The notes under the pieces: generated by a model
What the model saw: the letters and a program-made list of their open reading frames with translations, nothing else
What the model was told of the DNA's origin: nothing
The model's database searches: none
In this document: one piece after another, positions 7,470 through 14,279 of the stretch
How the letters are laid out: every line of letters starts with the position of its first letter
Position numbering within the stretch: position 1 is the first letter of the stretch
Source: JAVBJV01 sp031546815
GTDB taxonomy: Bacteria > Pseudomonadota > Alphaproteobacteria > Acetobacterales > Acetobacteraceae
Assembly (NCBI GenBank): GCA_031546815.1
Contig: JAVBJV010000008.1
Location: forward strand, 1-14,279
DNA: 14,279 bases
Direction: 5' to 3'
Made by a program: the position numbers and the translations under genes

Positions 7470-8495
7470 ATGCACGCTGTGACTGAAAAACCTGCTGTTC
7501 CCGTGGACCAGACCCGCGAAGATGCGCTCACCACCTTGCTTGCGCTGGTGTCCGAGGATCTGGGAGCGACCAACACCACCATCGTTGCGCGTATGCATTC
7601 GCCCGTCGCGCTGATCCCGCAGATCGCGGCGCATCTTGTCGCGGCAGGCGGCAAGCGGTTGCGCCCGGTGCTGACATTGGCGGCGGCGAAGCTGTGCGGA
7701 TATGCGGGCGATCGGCATGTGCGTCTGGCGGCGTGCGTCGAGTTCATTCACACCGCCACGCTGCTGCACGACGATGTGGTGGACGAGAGCAATCTGCGCC
7801 GCGGCCTTGCCTCGGCCAACGCGGTGTTCGGCAACAAGGCCAGCGTGCTGGTTGGCGATTTCCTGTTCTCGCGCGCGTTTGAACTGATGGTCGAGGATGG
7901 CAGCCTGCGCGTTCTGGAAATCCTGTCGCGCGCGTCCTCCACCATCGCTGAGGGCGAGGTGCTGCAGCTGATGATGCAGAACGACCTTGCGACCGGCGAG
8001 GCGCAGTATCTGGAAATGATTGAGGGCAAGACCGCTGCCCTGTTCGAGGCCGCGACCCAGGTCGGCGCGATTGTCGCCGAGCAGAGCGACGCCAACGAAA
8101 AGGCGCTGGCTATCTATGGCCGCAATCTGGGCATTGCGTTCCAGCTGGTCGACGATGCGCTGGATTACGCTGCCAGTCAGGAGAAGATGGGCAAGACGGT
8201 GGGCGACGATTTCCGCGAGGGAAAGATCACGCTGCCGGTGATGCTTGCGTATGAGTCGGGCGACGAGACCGAACGTGCCTTCTGGCAGCGCACGATCGAA
8301 CAGCAGGAACAGCAGGACGACGATCTGGAAACCGCGCTCTCGCTGATGGCCAAACACAACGCGATTGCCCGTACGGTGCAGAAGGCCGAGGCATATGCCG
8401 ATGTTGCCAAGCGTGCCTTGGCGGGTTTTGCGGACAGTCCGTTGCGCGAAGCGATGACGGGTGTGGTGGATTACACACTGCGCCGCGCCCGGTAA
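7470..8495 (+). CDS. ispB: Long-chain trans-polyprenyl diphosphate synthase (octa- to decaprenyl)
   Basis: Extends farnesyl diphosphate with isopentenyl diphosphate units to make the isoprenoid side chain of ubiquinone. The first Asp-rich motif DDVVD is at residues 101-105 within FIHTATLLHDDVVDES, preceded by the GGKRLRP substrate-binding segment. The second is DDALD at 228-232 in FQLVDDALDY, followed by GKTVGDDFREGKITLP. The length of 341 residues fits all-trans long-chain synthases. The start ATG 7470 is supported by GAGG at 7461-7464 with a five-base spacer; the frame is open further back to a TTG at 7410, but that would prepend a non-conserved 20 residues. Chain length (Q8, Q9 or Q10) cannot be told reliably by eye. 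The gene is divergent from the methyltransferase (101 bp apart) and ends at a strong terminator. Confidence 0.94.
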   Translation: MHAVTEKPAVPVDQTREDALTTLLALVSEDLGATNTTIVARMHSPVALIPQIAAHLVAAGGKRLRPVLTLAAAKLCGYAGDRHVRLAACVEFIHTATLLHDDVVDESNLRRGLASANAVFGNKASVLVGDFLFSRAFELMVEDGSLRVLEILSRASSTIAEGEVLQLMMQNDLATGEAQYLEMIEGKTAALFEAATQVGAIVAEQSDANEKALAIYGRNLGIAFQLVDDALDYAASQEKMGKTVGDDFREGKITLPVMLAYESGDETERAFWQRTIEQQEQQDDDLETALSLMAKHNAIARTVQKAEAYADVAKRALAGFADSPLREAMTGVVDYTLRRAR

Positions 8496-8510
8496 CGCAT
8501 CGGGACAAAC

Positions 8511-8541
8511 AAAAAGGGCACCCAACCGGGTGCCCTTTTTT
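8511..8541. terminator. Two-way intrinsic terminator between ispB and the aminotransferase
   Basis: A 13-bp perfect stem, AAAAAGGGCACCC (8511-8523) paired with GGGTGCCCTTTTT (8528-8540), has a four-base AACC loop. A T run follows on both strands, and an outer GACA/TGTC pair is partly able to extend it. It lies 15 bases after the ispB stop and just beyond the aminotransferase stop on the other strand, so it should end both transcripts. Confidence 0.93.
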
Positions 8542-8545
8542 GTCG

Positions 8546-9943
8546 TTACACCGCGCCAAACGGATCCTGCTTCAGCTGCACCGCCAGCTCGTCGAGCGAC
8601 TTCAGGAAGCGGGTGATCATTTCGTCGACTTCGGCTTCGGTCATGATCAGCGGCGGGCTGAAGCCCATGCTGTCGTGCACCATGGCGCGGCAGATCAGGC
8701 TGTTGCGTTCGGCAATCGCCACCAGCTTCGGACCGGCTTTCACCTTGGCATCGAAGTTGGCGTGCATCGCCTTGTCCTGTACCAGTTCCACACCAGCAAT
8801 CATGCCGACGCCGCGCACTTCGCCCACCAGCGGATGGTCGGCCAGACGGCGGCGCATTTCCTTCTGCATGTGCGCGCCAACCCGGCGCACATGGTCGAGG
8901 ATGTTGATCTCGTCGTAGATCTTCAGCGTCTCGATGGCGACGGCGGCCGGAACCGGGTGACCGGAATAGGTGAAGCCGTGACCGAATGCACCGATCTCGT
9001 GCGATTTTTCCGACAGGCCCTGGAACACTTTCTCGTTCACCATCACCGCGCTGATCGGCAGGTACGACGCCGACAGCGCCTTGGCGCAGGTGAGGATGTC
9101 GGGCTGCATCTCGAACGTCTGCGAACCCCAGTAATTGCCCGTGCGGCCAAAGCCGCAGATCACTTCATCGGCGACCAGCAGAATGTCGTATTTCTTCAGC
9201 ACGGCCTGGATCTTCGGGAAGTAACCCTTCGGCGGCACAACCACACCGCCCGCGCCCATGATCGGTTCGCAGAACATCGCAGCAATGGTGTCGGGGTCGT
9301 TCTCGATGATCAGCTTTTCGAGCTCTTCCGCACAGCGTGTGGCGTAATCTTCCTCGCTCTCGCCGGGCATGGCGTTGTGATAATGCGTCGGGCAGGACGC
9401 GTGGAGGAAGCCCGGCAACGGCACGTCGAACGCCTTGTGATTGATGGCCTGTCCGGTGGCCGACGATGCGGCGATGGTGATGCCGTGATAGCCACGCACC
9501 CGCCCGAGGATCTTCTTCTTCAGCGGGCGACCGATGGCGTTGTTGTAGTACCAGATCATCTTGATCGCGGTGTCGTTTGCTTCCGAACCGGAATTGGCGA
9601 AGAACACCTTGCTCATCGGCACGGGCGCACGCTGGATCAGCATTTCCGCCAGGTCGATCATCGGCGTGTGCGAACGGCTGCTGAACCCGTGATAGAAGGG
9701 CAGCTCGCGCATCTGCTTGGTTGCGGCCTGCACCAGACGTTCGTTATCGAACCCCAGCGATGCGCACCAAAGCCCGGCCAGGCATTCGATGTATTCCTTG
9801 CCGTTCTCGTCGTACACATGCACACCCTTGCCGCGCGTGATCACGAGCGGCCCGTTGACCTGATGAGTCTTCAGGTCGGTGTAGGGGTGCAGCACATTGG
9901 CAATATCGCGGGCAGCAGCGGAATTGGCGCGCAAGGTTGTCAT
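8546..9943 (-). CDS. Class-III PLP aminotransferase (putrescine/omega-amino acid:pyruvate type)
   Basis: A fold-type I, PLP-dependent aminotransferase that moves a terminal amino group from a diamine or omega-amino acid to a keto acid such as pyruvate. Its 465 residues and motifs resemble SpuC-type putrescine-pyruvate aminotransferases. Visible features include FFANSGSEANDTAIKM (cofactor phosphate binding), RGYHGITIAASSATG, FCEPIMGAGGVVVPP, ADEVICGFGRTG (Asp holding the pyridine nitrogen), the PLP lysine Lys288 in TCAKALSASYLPISAV, and GFTYSGHPVPAAVA. ATG 9943 is preceded by GAGG (complement of 9954-9957) with a ten-base spacer. Upstream on the same strand is an aldehyde dehydrogenase that could oxidise its aldehyde product (for putrescine, 4-aminobutanal to GABA). 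A terminator lies between them, so it may have its own promoter. The exact substrate is an inference; beta-alanine or other amines are alternatives. Confidence 0.9.
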   Translation of the reverse strand: MTTLRANSAAARDIANVLHPYTDLKTHQVNGPLVITRGKGVHVYDENGKEYIECLAGLWCASLGFDNERLVQAATKQMRELPFYHGFSSRSHTPMIDLAEMLIQRAPVPMSKVFFANSGSEANDTAIKMIWYYNNAIGRPLKKKILGRVRGYHGITIAASSATGQAINHKAFDVPLPGFLHASCPTHYHNAMPGESEEDYATRCAEELEKLIIENDPDTIAAMFCEPIMGAGGVVVPPKGYFPKIQAVLKKYDILLVADEVICGFGRTGNYWGSQTFEMQPDILTCAKALSASYLPISAVMVNEKVFQGLSEKSHEIGAFGHGFTYSGHPVPAAVAIETLKIYDEINILDHVRRVGAHMQKEMRRRLADHPLVGEVRGVGMIAGVELVQDKAMHANFDAKVKAGPKLVAIAERNSLICRAMVHDSMGFSPPLIMTEAEVDEMITRFLKSLDELAVQLKQDPFGAV

Positions 9944-10022
9944 CTGGTCGGTACCTCAGGTTTTTTTCAGTATGGTACCCTAACCAACTGCCGGCAGGTG
10001 GTGAAGCCCCGGCCGGAAAGAA
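9944..10022 (-). promoter_or_regulatory. Short leader between terminator and aminotransferase start
   Basis: Any aminotransferase promoter independent of the dehydrogenase must lie in these 79 bp or inside the upstream gene. The stretch holds two GGTACC hexamers (9950-9955 and 9974-9979) and a T run (9961-9967 on the + strand). I cannot point to a convincing -35/-10 pair. Confidence 0.3.
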
Positions 10023-10049
10023 AAAAAGCCCGGAAAAACCGGGCTTTTT
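10023..10049 (-). terminator. Intrinsic terminator after the aldehyde dehydrogenase gene
   Basis: An 11-bp perfect stem, AAAAAGCCCGG (10023-10033) with CCGGGCTTTTT (10039-10049), has a five-base loop. Read on the - strand it begins 6 bases after the dehydrogenase stop codon and runs into at least seven T residues, a strong rho-independent terminator. It lies 79 bp before the aminotransferase start. Confidence 0.9.
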
Positions 10050-10055
10050 GCAGTT

Positions 10056-11489
10056 TCAGCTGTGTTTGATCGCAATCGTTTTCAGCGATGCGAAACCGTG
10101 CAGCGCAGCAAAACCTTTCTCGCGCCCGTGGCCTGAACGCTTCACGCCACCGAACGGCAGCTCCACACCGCCGCCCGCGCCGTAATTGTTCACGAACACC
10201 TGACCAGTATGAATGCCGCGCGCCATGCGCAGGGCGCGGCCGATATCGGCGGTCCATACGCCCGCCACCAGACCGAAATCTGTGCCGTTGGCGATCTTCA
10301 GCGCTTCTTCCTCGGTCTTGAAGCGAATGGCGACCTGCACCGGCCCGAAGATTTCTTCCTGCGCCAACTGATGATCTGGTGGCACATTACCGATCAGTGT
10401 CGGCAGCACGTAATACCCATCCGCTGGTGCGTTCGAGGCGAGCGACCCCTGCGCCAGAATCGGCAGATTGTCGCGCTTTGCGATCTCGATATAGCGCTCG
10501 ATGCGCTTCTTCTGTTCCGGATTGATCACCGGCCCGACATTCATATCCAGATCCGCCGGTCCGACCTTCAGCGCCGCGAACTTCTTCGCCAGTTCCGCCG
10601 TGAAGCGTTCGTAGATCGAGTCGTGGATCAGCGCGCGCGACCCGGCTGAACAGGTCTGCCCGGCATTCTGGATAATCGCGTTAAGGACGGTGGTGTTGGC
10701 GGTGTCGAAATCGGCATCTTCGAACACGATCTGCGGCGATTTGCCGCCAAGCTCCAGCGTCACCGGAATGGTGTTCTTGGCCGCTGCCGTCTGCACCAGC
10801 GTGCCGACTTCCGGGCTGCCGGTGAACGACACGTGCGAGATCCCGCGATGCGCGGTCAGCGCCGCACCCGCTTCTTCGCCAAGCCCGGTGACGACGTTAT
10901 AGGCACCGGCCGGGAAACCCGCTTCTTCCGTCAGCTTCGCAAGGGCGAGGGCGGTCAGGCTGGCGTCTTCCGCCGGTTTCAACACGGCGGCATTGCCCAT
11001 CGCCAACGCACCGCCGACCGAACGGCCGATCATCTGCATCGGGTAGTTCCACGGGATGATGTGTCCGGTCACGCCATGCGGTTCCCAGAACGTCATGATG
11101 GTGAAGCCGTCCTGATACGGGATGGTCTCGCCATGCACCTTGTCGGCGCAGCTGCCGTAGAATTCGAAATAGCGCGCACAGGCCAGCGCATCGGCACGCG
11201 CCTGGCTGATTGGCTTGCCGACATCGGCGCTTTCAAACTGCGCGAGCTTTTCTGCATCGCGGCGAATCAGTTCGGACAGGCGGGTCATCAGACGGCCGCG
11301 TTCTGTTGCCGACAGCTTGCCCCATGCACCGTTCAGCGCGCCTTGCGCAGCCGCCACGGCCGCATCGATTTCGGCAGCGCCACCACGGGCGATGCGGGCG
11401 ATCTCGCCCCCGTGCGAGGGGTTGTAAACCGGTAGCGTGGCGCTGGCTGTCTGCCATTTTCCGCCAATCCAGTGAGCATAAGTTTCCAT
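10056..11489 (-). CDS. NAD(P)-dependent aldehyde dehydrogenase (aminoaldehyde/betaine-aldehyde type)
   Basis: Oxidises an aldehyde to the acid with NAD(P)+. Start ATG 11489 is chosen because AGGAG (complement of 11498-11502) lies eight bases upstream; a TTG at 11543 would add 18 unsupported residues. The protein then has 477 residues, the standard size. Key residues: the PWNYP loop with Asn148, Lys171 in LKPAED (cofactor), FTGSPEVG at 222-229 (Rossmann turn), general base Glu246 in LELGGKSP, the nucleophile Cys280 in NAGQTCSAGSR, and the late EEIFGPV segment. The class suggests aminoaldehyde, GABA-aldehyde or betaine aldehyde substrates. The neighbouring aminotransferase supports 4-aminobutanal or a similar product, which would make the pair a two-step amine-to-acid route. 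It is divergent from the siderophore receptor gene and ends at its own terminator. The substrate is not proven. Confidence 0.92.
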   Translation of the reverse strand: METYAHWIGGKWQTASATLPVYNPSHGGEIARIARGGAAEIDAAVAAAQGALNGAWGKLSATERGRLMTRLSELIRRDAEKLAQFESADVGKPISQARADALACARYFEFYGSCADKVHGETIPYQDGFTIMTFWEPHGVTGHIIPWNYPMQMIGRSVGGALAMGNAAVLKPAEDASLTALALAKLTEEAGFPAGAYNVVTGLGEEAGAALTAHRGISHVSFTGSPEVGTLVQTAAAKNTIPVTLELGGKSPQIVFEDADFDTANTTVLNAIIQNAGQTCSAGSRALIHDSIYERFTAELAKKFAALKVGPADLDMNVGPVINPEQKKRIERYIEIAKRDNLPILAQGSLASNAPADGYYVLPTLIGNVPPDHQLAQEEIFGPVQVAIRFKTEEEALKIANGTDFGLVAGVWTADIGRALRMARGIHTGQVFVNNYGAGGGVELPFGGVKRSGHGREKGFAALHGFASLKTIAIKHS

Positions 11490-11602
11490 GCGGACGTCTC
11501 CTCTTTCTGCGCAAGCGATAATGCCAAGCCGTTTTTTACGCAATGTGGTGTGAGGCGGTTACCGCACGCGGGAACAGCTTTCAACCACGCCACGTGCACA
11601 CG

Positions 11603-11621
11603 GTTTCCCGAGCGGGGGAAC
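11603..11621. promoter_or_regulatory. Candidate operator: imperfect GTTTCCC/GGGGAAC palindrome
   Basis: GTTTCCCGAGCGGGGGAAC is symmetric at six of nine base pairs about 11612. A further GCGGGAAC half-site lies at 11568-11575. It sits between the divergent dehydrogenase and receptor genes, upstream of the dehydrogenase start by 114 bp. This would suit a regulator of the dehydrogenase, but no regulator gene is in the window and the match to any known consensus is not established. Confidence 0.3.
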
Positions 11622-11672
11622 GCGTGAAAGCGACGATTTTTCAATGCAAAATGCACAATAATTTTATGGGCT

Positions 11673-11691
11673 GATATTGATATTCATTCTT
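11673..11691 (+). promoter_or_regulatory. Candidate Fur box upstream of the siderophore receptor
   Basis: GATATTGATATTCATTCTT agrees with the classic Fur consensus GATAATGATAATCATTATC at 15 of 19 positions. The 7-1-7 form (11672-11686) matches 11 of 14. It lies 50 bp before the GTG start and overlaps a possible -35 TTGATA (11677-11682) paired at 17 bp with TATGGA (11700-11705). Binding of Fe-Fur here would block the receptor promoter. Confidence 0.65.
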
Positions 11692-11702
11692 AACATCAAT
11701 AT
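11674..11702. repeat. 29-bp quasi-palindrome overlapping the Fur box
   Basis: The left arm ATATTGATATT (11674-11684) is the reverse complement of the right arm AACATCAATAT (11692-11702) at 10 of 11 positions, around a seven-base centre. It contains most of the Fur-like site and extends beyond it, so it could bind two dimers or a different dimeric regulator. Confidence 0.6.
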
Positions 11703-11740
11703 GGAGGAGTACCATTCTCAAAAGATAGAGGCTGAATATC

Positions 11741-13927
11741 GTGGGAAATTCCGCAAACCGTTTTGCCGCACTCCAGCGGCCTGCCGGGCTGGCTTTGCTG
11801 TCGTTTTCTGCCGCGCTGCTGCTGGGGACTGCTCCGCTGCGCGCACAGCAGACCGAGGCTCAGCTACCGGCATCGGTCACGCTTGACCCGATTCAGGTCG
11901 AAGGCGCGGGCGCCGGTCAGGGGATCGTCGGTTACGTCACGCGCGACAGTGACGCATCGACCAAGACCGACACCCCGCTGATCGAGGTGCCGCAGTCGAT
12001 CTCGGTCGTGCCGGCCGATCAGATCCGCGATCAGGGCGCGCATAATGTCAGCGAAGCGCTGCGCTATACGCCCAGCGTGCTGGTGCAGCCCAACGGTGAA
12101 AGCTCGCACTACGACGAACTGCGCATCCGCGGTTTCGAGCCGCTGAAATACCAGGACGGTCTGCCGCTGCCGCTGCTGAACTGGTGGGCCACACCGCGCG
12201 TGGAAACATACGGCCTGCAGCAGATTGATGTTCTGCGCGGTCCGGCTTCCGCGCTGTACGGACAGAACTCGCCCGGTGGTCTGGTGAACATGACCAGTCG
12301 CCGCCCAAGCTTCACCCCGATCGGGGAAGTGCAGGTCCAGCTGGGCAGTTACGACCGCGTGCAGGGCGCTTTCGATATTGGGGGCCCTTTGAATCAGGAC
12401 AAGACGCTGGCGATGCGCCTGACCGGTCTGGCGCTTGGTTCGGACACGCAGGTCGACCATACGCGCGATGACCGCGTGTTTGTTGCCCCGTCGCTGAGCT
12501 GGCGGCCGACCGACAACACCACGCTGACCATCCTGACGCAGTACGGCGAAGATCGCGGCACCTATCCGCATCAGTATCTACCGGCGCAGGGCACGGTGTG
12601 GGGTAACCCGAATGGGCGGATCTCGCGCCACACCTATGTCGGGGATAACAGCTTCGACGATTTCCGCCGTTCGCAATATGCGGTCGGGTATGCATTCGAA
12701 CACCGTTTCGACGATACGTGGACGGTGCGCCAGAACTTGCGATACATGGGTACGACGATGGAACTGTCTGCCCTGCGCAGCGAAGGCCTGCAGGCCGACA
12801 TGCGCACGCTGAACCGCAACGCGGCTTCGATGTCGGCTGATGCGACGAATATCGCGGTCGATAATCAGGGCCAGGCGAATTTCCGCACCGGCGCGTTGGA
12901 ACACAAGCTGTTGTTCGGCCTGGATTATGCGCGGGCGACCGGCACATACGTTTTCGGCTTCGGCACCGCCGACCCGATCGACGTTTACCAGCCCGTCTAT
13001 GGCCGCCCGAATGTCGGGAACATCATGCTGATGAGCGACCAGCACCAGGTGCAGGAGCAGATGGGGCTGTATATGCAGGACCAGATCCGCTTCGATCGCT
13101 GGCTGCTGACGCTCAGCGGTCGGCAGGATTGGGCCAGCATGACGACGGACGATCATCTGTCCGATACGCGTGTGAAGCAGAACGACAGCGAATTCACCTA
13201 CCGCGCCGGGCTGACCTATAACTTCGTCAACGGGATTGCGCCGTATGTGTCGTACGCAACGTCGTTTCAGCCGGTCATCGGTCTGGGTTCGGACAATCAG
13301 CCTTTCTCCCCCACCACGGGCGAGCAGTTCGAAGCCGGGATCAAATACCAGCCGACCGGGACGAACGCGCTGTTCACCGTGGCGGCGTTCGATCTGCGCC
13401 AGAAGAATTCCATTACGTACGATCCGATCACCTTCCTGGGCACCCAGTCGGGCGAAGTGCGCGTACGTGGGATCGAACTGGAAGCACGGGCGGCGCTGAC
13501 CGAGCGGATTGAACTGCTGGCATCTTATTCGTATCTGAACTCGGAAGTGACCGAGAGCAGCAATCCGTACGAACTCGGCCGCAACCAGCCGATGACGCCC
13601 GAACATCAGGCGTCTGCCTGGCTGAAGTATAACTTCGCGGACAGCGTGATCCCGGGCCTCAGCCTGGGGGCCGGGGTGCGTTATCAGGGGGCGAGCTATT
13701 CCGAAGTGGTCAGCGTCGACCCGATCCGGGTGCCGTCGTCCACACTGTTCGACGCCGCGCTGTATTACGATTTCGGCAAGGCAGTTTCCTCGCTGAACGG
13801 CCTGCGGCTGGCGGTGAACGCCACCAACGTATTCAACCGTGACACCATCACCTATTGCTATGGCGAAGCGTATTGCAGCCTTGGGGCCGGGCGGACGGTG
13901 ACAGGAACGCTGTCGTATCGCTGGTAA
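11741..13927 (+). CDS. TonB-dependent siderophore receptor (outer membrane)
   Basis: An outer-membrane beta-barrel that imports a ferric siderophore using energy from TonB-ExbB-ExbD. The start is GTG 11741 with GAGG at 11728-11731 and a nine-base spacer. The first 35 or so residues form a signal peptide (ALLSFSAALLLGT core, cleavage near LRA-QQ). A TonB-box-like VTLDPIQVEG lies at 46-55. The plug domain starts with DTPLIEVPQSISVVP at about 77 and includes VSEALRYTPSV, RIRGFEP and the conserved VLRGPASALYGQNSPGGLVNMTSRRP. The barrel follows to residue 728, ending in YRW with the terminal aromatic residue needed for barrel assembly. The pattern fits the FhuA/FpvA siderophore receptor family (hydroxamate and related ligands); the ligand is not predictable. 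No N-terminal signalling extension is seen between signal peptide and plug, so it is not a FecA-type transducer. The upstream Fur-like box suggests iron repression. Confidence 0.94.
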   Translation: MGNSANRFAALQRPAGLALLSFSAALLLGTAPLRAQQTEAQLPASVTLDPIQVEGAGAGQGIVGYVTRDSDASTKTDTPLIEVPQSISVVPADQIRDQGAHNVSEALRYTPSVLVQPNGESSHYDELRIRGFEPLKYQDGLPLPLLNWWATPRVETYGLQQIDVLRGPASALYGQNSPGGLVNMTSRRPSFTPIGEVQVQLGSYDRVQGAFDIGGPLNQDKTLAMRLTGLALGSDTQVDHTRDDRVFVAPSLSWRPTDNTTLTILTQYGEDRGTYPHQYLPAQGTVWGNPNGRISRHTYVGDNSFDDFRRSQYAVGYAFEHRFDDTWTVRQNLRYMGTTMELSALRSEGLQADMRTLNRNAASMSADATNIAVDNQGQANFRTGALEHKLLFGLDYARATGTYVFGFGTADPIDVYQPVYGRPNVGNIMLMSDQHQVQEQMGLYMQDQIRFDRWLLTLSGRQDWASMTTDDHLSDTRVKQNDSEFTYRAGLTYNFVNGIAPYVSYATSFQPVIGLGSDNQPFSPTTGEQFEAGIKYQPTGTNALFTVAAFDLRQKNSITYDPITFLGTQSGEVRVRGIELEARAALTERIELLASYSYLNSEVTESSNPYELGRNQPMTPEHQASAWLKYNFADSVIPGLSLGAGVRYQGASYSEVVSVDPIRVPSSTLFDAALYYDFGKAVSSLNGLRLAVNATNVFNRDTITYCYGEAYCSLGAGRTVTGTLSYRW

Positions 13928-13951
13928 GCCGAACTGCTTTCACAGACATGA

Positions 13952-13980
13952 AAAAAGCCCCTACACTGCAGGGGCTTTTT
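13952..13980. terminator. Two-way intrinsic terminator between the receptor and pyrE
   Basis: An 11-bp perfect stem, AAAAAGCCCCT (13952-13962) with AGGGGCTTTTT (13970-13980), has a seven-base loop and A/T runs on both sides. It starts 24 bases after the receptor stop and lies 11 bases beyond the pyrE stop on the opposite strand, so it should serve both convergent genes. Confidence 0.92.
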
Positions 13981-13991
13981 GTTTGGACCGT

Positions 13992-14279
13992 TCAGACCTT
14001 CAGGTTCTTGAAAGCCAGCGCTTCTTCCGCGCTGCCGACGCCGCCATGCGCCTTGGACCAGGCGACGGGGTCTTCCAGGAACTTACGCACCTGCGTCAGC
14101 GATTCCGCGGGGAAATATGGGCGTTCCTTGCAGACTTCCAGCACGTCCCACCACGTGGCCAGGTGATGCAGCGACAGGTTCATCTTCGACATAATGTCGA
14201 ATGCGCCGGGGACCACGCCGTAGAAGAACACCACGAAGGTGTGGTCGCACGTCGCGCCCGCCTGACGCAGTGCCTGTGC
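13992..14279 (-). CDS. pyrE: Orotate phosphoribosyltransferase, C-terminal part (5' end outside window)
   Basis: Transfers phosphoribose from PRPP to orotate, giving OMP in pyrimidine synthesis. The frame stays open to the right edge and gives 95 residues. The visible segment starts AQALRQAGATCDHTFV and continues VFFYGVVPGAFDIM, LSLHHLATWWDVLEVCKE and then LTQVRKFLEDPVAWSKAHGGVG. This order (LRxAG..xDH..VFFY..., LHxLATWxxVLxVxK, FLxxPxAWSxxxGGV) matches the C-terminus of the roughly 230-residue alphaproteobacterial PyrE as I know it from rhizobia. The PRPP-binding motif and orotate site lie off the right edge and cannot be checked. The GTG at 14234 is an internal Val codon, not the start. It converges on the siderophore receptor with a shared terminator. 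Confidence 0.85.
   Translation of the reverse strand, partial: AQALRQAGATCDHTFVVFFYGVVPGAFDIMSKMNLSLHHLATWWDVLEVCKERPYFPAESLTQVRKFLEDPVAWSKAHGGVGSAEEALAFKNLKV

Noticed and set aside
8540..10069. A 509-codon open frame on the + strand opposite the aminotransferase
   Set aside because: It is antisense to a well-supported PLP enzyme. Its translation is His/Arg/Val-rich without recognisable domains, typical of the mirror frame in high-GC DNA, and it runs through the ispB terminator's T run at its start.
11507..11526. A sigma-54-like TTGGCAT...TTGC element before the aldehyde dehydrogenase
   Set aside because: The GG to GC distance is 11 bases instead of the required 10, and it sits too close to the ribosome-binding site to leave room for a normal leader.
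11701..11886. A small upstream open frame (ATG 11701) overlapping the receptor start
   Set aside because: It has no ribosome-binding site and runs out of frame into the receptor signal-peptide region. The Cys/Arg/Ala-rich translation is a shadow of the receptor frame.
14234..14279. GTG 14234 as the start of a separate 80-residue gene
   Set aside because: The frame is open to the window edge, and the residues before it (LRQAG.TCDHTF) continue the PyrE similarity.
1..14279. A defence, toxin-antitoxin, secondary-metabolite or other novel multi-gene system
   Set aside because: Almost every sizeable gene belongs to a known housekeeping, respiratory, catabolic or transport family, and the single unknown protein does not form a cluster of unknowns.

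Overview
The window is ordinary chromosomal DNA from an alphaproteobacterium, probably an acetic acid bacterium or relative (Acetobacteraceae). This rests on high GC with G/C-rich third codon positions, recalled resemblance of several proteins to that group (PyrE C-terminus, the short protein after the SCO gene, the methyltransferase/polyprenyl synthase divergent pair), and the gene mix. The genus cannot be fixed from the sequence alone. I see no rRNA, tRNA, CRISPR array, insertion sequence or phage gene.

Left block (1-5286, + strand): the 3' part of guaB (IMP dehydrogenase), an RsmB-type rRNA m5C methyltransferase and guaA (GMP synthase) lie head to tail with gaps of 3 and 19 bp, so the two GMP-branch enzymes flank an rRNA modification gene in what looks like one operon. 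An ABC-F ATPase follows after 137 bp.

Middle block (5287-8545): after a 293-bp gap come a membrane-anchored SCO1/SenC copper chaperone (+) and a 92-residue conserved-looking helical protein of unknown function (+). The latter converges, with 3 bp between stops, on a TrmN6/YfiC-like methyltransferase (-). That gene is divergent from a long-chain polyprenyl diphosphate synthase (+) for the ubiquinone side chain. A strong two-way terminator closes the block.

Right block (8546-14279): on the - strand, a PLP class-III aminotransferase of the putrescine/omega-amino acid type lies downstream of an aldehyde dehydrogenase. Together they could convert a diamine to an amino acid via an aminoaldehyde. 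A clear hairpin terminator sits between them. Divergent from the dehydrogenase is a TonB-dependent siderophore receptor (+), preceded by a Fur-box-like site inside a 29-bp quasi-palindrome, so it is probably iron repressed. A second two-way terminator separates it from the 3' part of pyrE (-), which runs off the right edge.

No convincing novel multi-gene system is present. The points most worth a second look are the receptor/dehydrogenase intergenic region (two palindromic sites), the terminator inside the aminotransferase/dehydrogenase pair, and the unknown 92-residue protein.
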